From the NCBI GenBank assembly GCA_905236145.1, contig CAJOOE010000073.1:1-7270 (forward strand): a DNA stretch of 7,270 bases. Reading direction: 5' to 3'. The notes below the pieces were generated by a model. It ran no database searches and was not told the DNA's origin. It worked only from the letters and a program-made list of their open reading frames with translations. Shown piece by piece: positions 1-5,484 of the stretch; the stretch's first letter is position 1; each line of letters starts with the position of its first letter. This DNA is from an uncultured Selenomonadaceae bacterium (GTDB taxonomy: Bacteria; Bacillota; Negativicutes; Selenomonadales; Selenomonadaceae). Both the position numbers and the translations under genes were made by a program.

Positions 1-717
1 ATAGGTCGCGTTCGCCGTCAGCAGGCATTTATGGCGGCTTGCCTGGACAAAGTCACTTCGCCGGAAATAATTCCGCAAATTCCCACAGTTATCCGCGAAG
101 TTATCGACGCGGTAGAAACCGATATGACTTTCCGCGAACTTTTGGAACTTGCCGGCACTTTGAAGGAAGTACATCAAAACGGACTGGAAACGGCTATGGT
201 TCCCGGAACGCCCATGTATATCGACGGAGTGAGTTATTGGATTCCGGACGTGGAGCAGCTCAGAATGTCGATTGCCGAGGCTTTGGGAATTACCATAGAT
301 ACCGGACTTAAAGAGAAATTTGAACAGGCGGCATCGGAATACAAAAAATCAATTCCCACGGATGCCCGTGCCGGCAATTCGCAGGACGGCAACGAATATA
401 TAGGCAAGCCGGTCACCGGATATTCGGAGGGGACAATCAAAAGTTCCGGTTACGCCAATTCCGCGACGCGTCGAAATTCTTCTTCCGGTACTTCCGGGAA
501 AACGCGAGATAAAACCGTTTACGGTGAGGATAGAGAAACTTCGGATACCGGCAACTCCCGCGAGTCCCGCGAGTCCCGCGAGCGTGTAAATTCCGGGACA
601 AATTCCCGCCAAAATTCTCAGACTCAACAGCAGCCGAAAATCGAACGCAGAACAGTTCCGGAAGTTTCGCCGGACGATTACGAGCCGCCTTCAAGAGAGT
701 CCTCAAAGAACAGATGA
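1..717 (+). CDS. LCP (LytR-CpsA-Psr) family cell-wall polymer ligase, C-terminal part (5' end outside window)
   Basis: The reading frame is open from base 1, and 238 codons precede the TGA at 715-717; the true start lies upstream, and the ATG at 31 is internal. The first visible residues, GRVRRQQ, match the conserved Arg-rich segment of LCP domains, whose arginines contact the pyrophosphate of the polyprenyl-linked donor. The next ~110 residues (helix-rich, with a PGTPMYIDGVSYW segment) fit the end of the LCP catalytic fold. Known family members are membrane-anchored, extracytoplasmic enzymes that transfer teichoic acid, capsule or similar glycopolymers onto peptidoglycan. From about residue 120 the protein becomes a hydrophilic tail rich in Ser, Arg, Asn, Thr, Gln and Glu with no predicted fold, ending in an acidic/Pro segment (PDDYEPPSRE). 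The tail is probably disordered and outside the membrane. A terminator follows 15 bases after the stop. The family call is good; the specific polymer is unknown. Confidence 0.85.
   Translation: MGRVRRQQAFMAACLDKVTSPEIIPQIPTVIREVIDAVETDMTFRELLELAGTLKEVHQNGLETAMVPGTPMYIDGVSYWIPDVEQLRMSIAEALGITIDTGLKEKFEQAASEYKKSIPTDARAGNSQDGNEYIGKPVTGYSEGTIKSSGYANSATRRNSSSGTSGKTRDKTVYGEDRETSDTGNSRESRESRERVNSGTNSRQNSQTQQQPKIERRTVPEVSPDDYEPPSRESSKNR
556..582 (+). repeat. Three tandem 9-bp repeats (TCCCGCGAG) inside the LCP tail
   Basis: Three exact, contiguous copies of TCCCGCGAG lie at 556-564, 565-573 and 574-582. Each is in frame and encodes Ser-Arg-Glu. Because the unit is a multiple of three, slippage would change tail length without breaking the frame. 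The repeat sits in a low-complexity region, so copy number may vary between strains (inference). Confidence 0.9.
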
Positions 718-732
718 ATAAAAAAAATTTTT

Positions 733-765
733 CCCGCTCTTCAATTCGGAGAACGGGATTTTTTT
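733..765 (+). terminator. Intrinsic terminator after the LCP gene
   Basis: The left arm, 733-742 (CCCGCTCTTC), pairs with 748-757 (GGAGAACGGG). This gives ten positions with one C-A mismatch and one T-G wobble, a 5-base loop, and then a run of seven T at 759-765. It lies 15 bases after the LCP stop. An A-tract before the stem (721-727) mirrors the T-tract, which would extend the hairpin and could allow weak termination from the other direction. Confidence 0.85.
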
Positions 766-769
766 GCGG

Positions 770-781
770 AAAAAATTTTTT
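770..781. repeat. A6T6 palindromic tract (possible UP-element / bend)
   Basis: The sequence AAAAAATTTTTT is a perfect 12-bp palindrome. It overlaps the 5' edge of the candidate -35 box at 780-785. A/T tracts just upstream of a -35 commonly act as UP elements by binding the RNA polymerase alpha subunit, or bend the DNA. The tract is seen directly; the role is inferred. Confidence 0.4.
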
Positions 782-808
782 GCGACCGGGCGAAGTTCGA
801 CAATTATT
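780..808 (+). promoter_or_regulatory. Candidate sigma-A promoter for the c-di-GMP gene
   Basis: TTGCGA at 780-785 matches the -35 consensus at 4 of 6 positions. It is followed after 17 bases by AATTAT at 803-808, which matches TATAAT at 4 of 6. The pair sits directly downstream of the LCP terminator and next to an A6T6 tract, where a promoter for the next gene would be expected. It would leave a leader of about 85-90 bases. The boxes are weak, so this is tentative. Confidence 0.3.
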
Positions 809-818
809 CTTTCCGGTC
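784..818. repeat. Inverted repeat GACCGG / CCGGTC flanking the candidate -10
   Basis: GACCGG at 784-789 is the exact reverse complement of CCGGTC at 813-818, with 23 bases between. The arms bracket the candidate -10 box, so they could be operator half-sites. If transcription starts further upstream they could instead form a leader hairpin. A 6-bp match at this spacing can also arise by chance. Confidence 0.25.
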
Positions 819-887
819 CCTTCCTCAATATGCAGGAAAATTAAGACTTTGGCAGAAAAAAGGCAGAAGGGTTTTTGTTTCGTTTTT

Positions 888-894
888 AAGGAGG
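888..894 (+). promoter_or_regulatory. Ribosome binding site deciding the start at 903
   Basis: AAGGAGG at 888-894 is a near-perfect Shine-Dalgarno sequence with an 8-base spacer to ATG 903. It favours this start over the in-frame ATG at 714, which overlaps the LCP stop, would translate across the terminator hairpin and adds 63 residues of no recognisable domain. Confidence 0.85.
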
Positions 895-902
895 ACGCGG
901 CT

Positions 903-3900
903 ATGCAAATGTCAACCGAGCGGTTCGATACTCTGACCGGATTGCCCAACATTACATATTTTCGCGACCTTTCTCAAAAAATTTTGAATGATCCCGCCGC
1001 CCTTGAAAAAGGTCTTGTATTCATTTATTTTGACATAAAAAATTTTCGTGCCTTTAATTATCGTTACGGTTTCGATGCCGGTGACAAACTTTTGATTCAC
1101 GCCGGAAACGTCATCAAAAATTTTTTCCCGGAGTTCGGCGTTTCCCGCTTTGCCGACGATAAATTTATAACTTTGGCTTACGACGAAGATGTCGAAAAGC
1201 GTATCAAGTCCGCCCGAAACAAAGTTGCAAATTTCCAAAATATGGCGACGATTGCGATTAAAGCCGGAATTTTCAATGTGCCGAAAACTCCCGGGACAAA
1301 TTTTGTCCACGCCTGCGACTGTGCAAAACTTGCCTGCGAATCAATAAAAAAAATCGTCGGTTCGATTTTGGGTTATTACAATGAGGAAATCGGTCGCCGC
1401 GAAAGGCTCAGGGAACACATTATCGAAAGTATAGACGAGGCGACAAAGAACGAATACATTCAAGTTTTTTATCAGCCGATTGTCCACGTTGTCAGCAGGA
1501 GGGTTTGCGGTTATGAGGCTCTTGCCCGCTGGAACGATCCGAAATTCGGCTTTCTTTCCCCGCCGGATTTTATAGGCGTTTTGGAAGATTCCCGGCTGAT
1601 TCATCGGCTTGACATTTACATGATCCGCAAAATTTGCTCCGACATGAAAAAATGTTTGGACGCCGGTCGTGCCATCGTTCCGGTTTCAATGAATTTGAGT
1701 GCACTTGATTTTCAAATGGTGAATATGCCTTTCATAGCGTCCGACGCTTTGAGAGCGGACAATTTGCCGAAAAATTTTCTCAACGTGGAAATTACGGAAA
1801 GTGCGCTCGGCGACGGTCACAAGGATATTTACGAAACTTTGGATCGATTCCGGCGAAACGGCTTTGAAATTTGGCTGGACAATTTCGGCAGCAAATATTC
1901 TTCGCTCAACGTCTTGGAAGAAGTGGACGTGGATTTGCTTAAAATCGACATGCGTTTCCTGCGAAAATTTCACACGGAAACACGCTCCCGCTCCATTCTC
2001 AAAAATATAATGAATATGGCAAAAGAACTCGGTATTCATACGCTTATGGAAGGCGTTGAAGATGAGGAAGTTTTGGAATTTTTGCGGCAGACCGGTTGCG
2101 AAAAAGCACAAGGTTGGCTGTTCGGCAAGCCCATGCCTTTCGATAAAACCGAATTTTTCGGACACGACACGGAGGAAAGTCACGAACGCGATTATTATGA
2201 CGCGATCGGCAGAGTAAATCTTTTGTCGCAAACGCCATTCAAAACCGGGCAGACGGCGAAAAGTTCTTCCGACGACGCTCCGGAAATTGTACGCGAAGAA
2301 AATAAGGCGGCGGGAAAATTTACCGACCCGGCGACCATAGATTTTATGTTGAACGGACTTCCCCTTGCCATAGCCGAATTTGACGGCAAGAAATTCAAAT
2401 TTCTGATGTCCAACAAAATTTTCCGGGACATTTTCAAAAAAATGGCTGTCGGTGAAAAAGATTCTCCCGACGACGTTTTCAACAATTTTTCCCTGCAATT
2501 CACGATAAAAATTCACAGCCTTGCTCAACAGTGCATAAAAAACGGCAGTGAGGGAACGGCCGATTTCGTCACCGGCGAAGGTTTCAACAAAATCCGGCTC
2601 CGCTGTATCGCTTACAACAAACATAAAAAAACCGGTGCTCTTTTGGCTGTCGTGGAGCAATTCGGCGGAAATACCGAGATGAAGAAGGAACGCCGGCGGG
2701 ATATTGCACTTCGCTTTTTGTATATGCTTTACAGCAGAATCGACATTATCAAGGCGGACGGTTCATCAATCGAAAATATTTATCTCAATTCTTCACGTTA
2801 CCGCGAAGGTTTTTTAAAAGACTCCGCAGAAAAATCCGTCGCAAATTTCGCCGAACTGAATATTTATTCGGAAGATCGCGAAAAGTTCAAAGAATTTTTC
2901 GACCTTGCGACGATTGAACAAAGACTCGCGGAAGTCGGAGGAAGTCACGTCACGGATTATTTCCGCACTCGCGACGACCGCCACAATTACACTTGGCAAA
3001 TGTATATTCTCGTCCCCATGATTCACAACGGCGAAAAATATTTTCTGAGTTGTGCCAGAAGTATTGAGGCGGAAAGAATGAGGCGACTTCCGGAAATTGA
3101 CAAAATGGGTACGGAATATTACGATATGCCCGGCAATCCGATTTTCCTTTTGCTTGCCGGCAGAGCGTTTACTTCAACTTTGGGTTACGGCTCTTTCAAT
3201 CAATTTTTAAACAATTCCCTTTACATTGAGGCGAATTTGTCCGCGAACAGAATTTTATATATTCACTTGGGCAAGCAGGGCGTTGTCAGCAATTTGAATC
3301 ACACCACCACGACTTACGGCGAAACGGTGCAAGATATGATTTTAAATACCGTCGTCGCGTCCGACCATAACCGGATTGAAAAATTTTTCTCACGCGGCAG
3401 GTTGATTGTCGATTACAAAGGCGGGAAGGGCAACGGCGAAACGGAATTTTTGCGTCGCCCGGATCCGGAAACAAAACCGCGTTGGTTGCATACGATTTAC
3501 CAGACAAGAGAATCTGCGGAAACCGGCGACATTCATGCATATTTTTTGGCGTTCGACATTGACGCTTACCGCCGGACAAACGAATCAATGATTGAACTTA
3601 TCGAGCGGGACAATTTGACCGGACTTTACAATCGCGGCACCGTCGTTTCACTGATTCACAAATATCTTGCAAACGAGGCAAGCAAGAGTGCGGCGTTCAT
3701 AATTTTGGACTTGGACAATTTCAAACAAATAAACGATCGTTACGGGCACGATTGCGGCGATATGATTATAAAAGATGCCGCCCGCAGAATGAAAGAAACT
3801 TTTCAAGATTACGGGATTGTTTCCAGAATCGGCGGAGATGAATTTTTGGTTATGCTCAAAGCTCTGAAAGATGATGAAGTTTCCGAAATTTTACAGCACT

Positions 3901-4517
3901 TCAGCGACACGGAAAAATTTGTCGAATATTACGGACGCAAAGTAAATTTCACAATGTCGATCGGCTATTCCCTTTACCCGGAACACGGCAAAGAATATCG
4001 CGTTCTCTATCAAAATGCCGACACCGCTCTTTACACGGTAAAAATGGCGGGCAGAAATTCTTTCCGGAAATTTTCGCCGAAAATGGTCGTCACCGGCACA
4101 AGAGATCAACTCGGTTTCAGTCTTACTCAAATTTCGGAAGGTATGCCCGGCGGCTTTCTGGTCTACCGCGACGACGAGAAACAGGAAATTCTTTACGCGA
4201 ACAAACGACTCATTCAAATTTATGAATGTGAAAATCTTGAGGAGTTCCGAAAATTTACCGGCAACAGTTTTAAAGGTTGCGTTTTGGAAGAAGAATGGGA
4301 ATATGTTCAAAATACCATTGCCACTCAAGTCGAAATTTCCGAAGGCTATGATTACGTCCGTTATCGTGCAAGGACGGCGAAAGGGAATATAATTGCCGTT
4401 GAAGATTTCGGGCGGCTTGTCGAATCTCCGGAGGAAGGAAATATGTTTTATGTTTTCATCATAGATATTGAGAAGAAAGAACGGATCTACCGCAACCACG
4501 TTTTAGGATTTGTTTGA
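903..4517 (+). CDS. Cytoplasmic cyclic-di-GMP turnover protein: degenerate GGDEF - EAL - PAS-like regions - GGDEF - PAS-like
   Basis: This 1204-residue protein shows no membrane segment or signal peptide. Domain order (approximate): degenerate GGDEF 8-155, EAL 168-420, linker, PAS-like regions 475-590, 600-725 and 757-890 (weakly recognisable), GGDEF 898-1057, PAS-like 1065-1190. GGDEF domains make c-di-GMP from two GTP; EAL domains hydrolyse it to pGpG. The first GGDEF keeps TLTGLPN and FDIKNF, but its signature reads ADDKF (84-88), so cyclase activity is unlikely. In the EAL domain E205, N264, E296, E299, D326, K347, E383, E386 and Q403 occupy the expected catalytic positions, with RocR-like spacing, but DDFG is D326-N327-F-G. 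The second GGDEF is intact (NLTGLYN, DLDNF, SRIGGDEF with GGDEF at 977-981) and lacks the RxxD inhibitory site (QDYG at 968-971). It is therefore probably an active cyclase, with the EAL weak or acting as a sensor; a bifunctional enzyme remains possible. Probably cotranscribed with the DUF116 gene. Confidence 0.93.
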   Translation: MQMSTERFDTLTGLPNITYFRDLSQKILNDPAALEKGLVFIYFDIKNFRAFNYRYGFDAGDKLLIHAGNVIKNFFPEFGVSRFADDKFITLAYDEDVEKRIKSARNKVANFQNMATIAIKAGIFNVPKTPGTNFVHACDCAKLACESIKKIVGSILGYYNEEIGRRERLREHIIESIDEATKNEYIQVFYQPIVHVVSRRVCGYEALARWNDPKFGFLSPPDFIGVLEDSRLIHRLDIYMIRKICSDMKKCLDAGRAIVPVSMNLSALDFQMVNMPFIASDALRADNLPKNFLNVEITESALGDGHKDIYETLDRFRRNGFEIWLDNFGSKYSSLNVLEEVDVDLLKIDMRFLRKFHTETRSRSILKNIMNMAKELGIHTLMEGVEDEEVLEFLRQTGCEKAQGWLFGKPMPFDKTEFFGHDTEESHERDYYDAIGRVNLLSQTPFKTGQTAKSSSDDAPEIVREENKAAGKFTDPATIDFMLNGLPLAIAEFDGKKFKFLMSNKIFRDIFKKMAVGEKDSPDDVFNNFSLQFTIKIHSLAQQCIKNGSEGTADFVTGEGFNKIRLRCIAYNKHKKTGALLAVVEQFGGNTEMKKERRRDIALRFLYMLYSRIDIIKADGSSIENIYLNSSRYREGFLKDSAEKSVANFAELNIYSEDREKFKEFFDLATIEQRLAEVGGSHVTDYFRTRDDRHNYTWQMYILVPMIHNGEKYFLSCARSIEAERMRRLPEIDKMGTEYYDMPGNPIFLLLAGRAFTSTLGYGSFNQFLNNSLYIEANLSANRILYIHLGKQGVVSNLNHTTTTYGETVQDMILNTVVASDHNRIEKFFSRGRLIVDYKGGKGNGETEFLRRPDPETKPRWLHTIYQTRESAETGDIHAYFLAFDIDAYRRTNESMIELIERDNLTGLYNRGTVVSLIHKYLANEASKSAAFIILDLDNFKQINDRYGHDCGDMIIKDAARRMKETFQDYGIVSRIGGDEFLVMLKALKDDEVSEILQHFSDTEKFVEYYGRKVNFTMSIGYSLYPEHGKEYRVLYQNADTALYTVKMAGRNSFRKFSPKMVVTGTRDQLGFSLTQISEGMPGGFLVYRDDEKQEILYANKRLIQIYECENLEEFRKFTGNSFKGCVLEEEWEYVQNTIATQVEISEGYDYVRYRARTAKGNIIAVEDFGRLVESPEEGNMFYVFIIDIEKKERIYRNHVLGFV

Positions 4518-4564
4518 AAAATTTTTTCCGGGAAAAAATCTTGCGGTTGTCGAAACGGTTTTTT

Positions 4565-4571
4565 GAGGAAG
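4565..4571 (+). promoter_or_regulatory. Probable ribosome binding site for the DUF116 gene
   Basis: GAGGAAG at 4565-4571 lies 9 bases before the TTG at 4581. No similar purine-rich site precedes the other in-frame TTG at 4563, so this site favours 4581 as the start. There is no in-frame ATG near the 5' end. Confidence 0.5.
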
Positions 4572-4580
4572 TGGATTTTT

Positions 4581-5354
4581 TTGTTAAAAGGTTTGGCGGC
4601 GTTTCGTCCGAAAAAGAGATGGTTTATCGGACTTTTGCTGATAACGGAATTTTTTATCGCTCTCGCTCTGTACGGCGTTTGGCGAATAGCTTGTCCGGGA
4701 CTTGCCGAAATTTACGAATTTTTGCCGGCTGCTTTCGGAGCGTTTTTGATTTTCATATCGACTTTTTCATTCGGTGCAATTTTCAATATGGCTTTGGCTG
4801 TGAAGGGGTTGCCTTCATTTCCGCTCTTTCACAGATACAGCTTTGCAATAATTCGTCTGCTCTTCCCGACGGCGGTTAAAGTCGGAAAGATTTTCGGATT
4901 TAACCGCAGACAGCTGGAAGGGTCTTTCATAGCGGTCAGCAATTTGATTTTTGCAAAAAGCAACATTCGCGTGCCGGCGGAAAAATTGCTCGTCGTACTC
5001 CCCCACTGTCTGCAACTAGCAAGCTGTCCGCACAAAATTACCCGCGACATAAAAAATTGCAAGCGTTGCGGAAAATGCAATATCGCCGATTTGGTGAAAC
5101 TTTCGGAAGAATACGGCTTTTTGATTTTCGTTGCGACCGGCGGAACCCTTGCCCGGCAAATTATAAAAGAAAATCGTCCGCAAGCAGTTTTGGCTGTCGC
5201 CTGCGAACGGGATTTGATGAGCGGAATACAGGACGTTTATCCTTTGCCGGCGGTGGGAGTTTTGAACATTCGTCCAAACGGCCCCTGTTACAATACTCGC
5301 GTGGACATTGAAGAATTTAAAAAGGCTTTGAATCAAGTGATACTGCCGAACTGA
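4581..5354 (+). CDS. DUF116-family membrane protein with cysteine cluster, TTG start
   Basis: With the TTG at 4581 this is 257 residues; a start at the TTG at 4563 would add six residues (MRKWIF), and the choice rests only on the RBS. A short basic N-terminus (RPKKR) precedes two hydrophobic segments at about 14-36 and 47-72, which should anchor the protein with the remainder on one side, probably the cytoplasm. The soluble part resembles DUF116 (Pfam PF01976 from memory): VVLPHCLQ (138-145), a cysteine set C143, C149, C160, C163 and C166 (the last three in CKRCGKC), a glycine turn ATGGT (185-189), ACERDLMSG (207-215), and GPCYNTRVD with C236 near the end. Clustered cysteines suggest metal or Fe-S binding, but no biochemical function is established for the family to my knowledge. 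It starts 63 bases after the c-di-GMP gene with no terminator between, so cotranscription is likely. The terminator at 5380 ends the unit. Confidence 0.85.
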   Translation: MLKGLAAFRPKKRWFIGLLLITEFFIALALYGVWRIACPGLAEIYEFLPAAFGAFLIFISTFSFGAIFNMALAVKGLPSFPLFHRYSFAIIRLLFPTAVKVGKIFGFNRRQLEGSFIAVSNLIFAKSNIRVPAEKLLVVLPHCLQLASCPHKITRDIKNCKRCGKCNIADLVKLSEEYGFLIFVATGGTLARQIIKENRPQAVLAVACERDLMSGIQDVYPLPAVGVLNIRPNGPCYNTRVDIEEFKKALNQVILPN

Positions 5355-5379
5355 ATCTTTTTTCCGGGCTTGACAAGAT

Positions 5380-5421
5380 AAAAAATCCCGCTCCTTTTTA
5401 ATTGAACGGACGGGATTTTTT
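5380..5421 (+). terminator. Strong intrinsic terminator after the DUF116 gene
   Basis: AAAAAATCCCG at 5380-5390 is perfectly complementary to CGGGATTTTTT at 5411-5421. An inner TCC/GGA helix (5392-5394 with 5408-5410) forms if C5391 is bulged. The right arm ends in a six-T run (5416-5421). The matching A-run on the left makes the hairpin potentially bidirectional. It starts 25 bases after the DUF116 stop and isolates the PBP gene. Confidence 0.9.
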
Positions 5422-5422
5422 G

Positions 5423-5452
5423 TTGCATAAAAGGCAAGGTTTATGTTAAAAT
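5423..5452 (+). promoter_or_regulatory. Extended -10 promoter for the PBP1a gene
   Basis: TGTTAAAAT at 5444-5452 is an extended -10: TG, one base, then TAAAAT, which matches TATAAT at 5 of 6 positions. A poor -35, TTGCAT, lies at 5423-5428 with an 18-base spacer, and the TG extension would compensate for it. It starts just after the preceding terminator and would give a short leader of about 25 bases carrying the RBS. Confidence 0.55.
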
Positions 5453-5469
5453 CAAACGGTTTTCAGCGG

Positions 5470-5475
5470 AAGGAG
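5470..5475 (+). promoter_or_regulatory. Ribosome binding site of the PBP1a gene
   Basis: AAGGAG at 5470-5475, 9 bases before ATG 5485, is a strong Shine-Dalgarno match. It fixes the start of the open-ended PBP frame. Confidence 0.85.
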
Positions 5476-5484
5476 TGTGTTTAA

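Noticed and set aside
714..902. In-frame extension of the c-di-GMP gene to ATG 714, overlapping the LCP stop as ATGA
   Set aside because: It would read through an intrinsic terminator and the candidate promoter, the extra 63 residues resemble no domain, and a strong RBS precedes ATG 903.
766..902. A c-di-GMP riboswitch in the leader of the c-di-GMP gene
   Set aside because: I could not find the conserved core or tetraloop-receptor elements of GEMM-I or GEMM-II; only a simple inverted repeat is present.
1686..2660. Minus-strand ORF (324 codons) opposite the EAL region
   Set aside because: The sense strand encodes conserved EAL motifs and the antisense product has no recognisable features.
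4522..4538. Near-palindrome of T and A runs around CCGGG just after the c-di-GMP gene, as a terminator
   Set aside because: The pairing is almost all A-T with a very small loop, and it is not followed by a T-run, so it is unlikely to stop transcription.
4514..4879. ORF starting with TTG at 4514, overlapping the end of the c-di-GMP gene
   Set aside because: It lies in a different frame from the DUF116 gene, which has recognisable motifs and membrane segments over the same DNA. It has no RBS, and its composition is that of a frame shadow. I saw no sign that the two frames belong to one frameshifted gene.
5370..5402. Perfect -35 (TTGACA, 5370-5375) with TTTAAT at 5397-5402 as a promoter
   Set aside because: The spacer is 21 bases, too long for a sigma-A promoter, and the elements overlap the terminator hairpin. 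The extended -10 at 5444-5452 is a better candidate.
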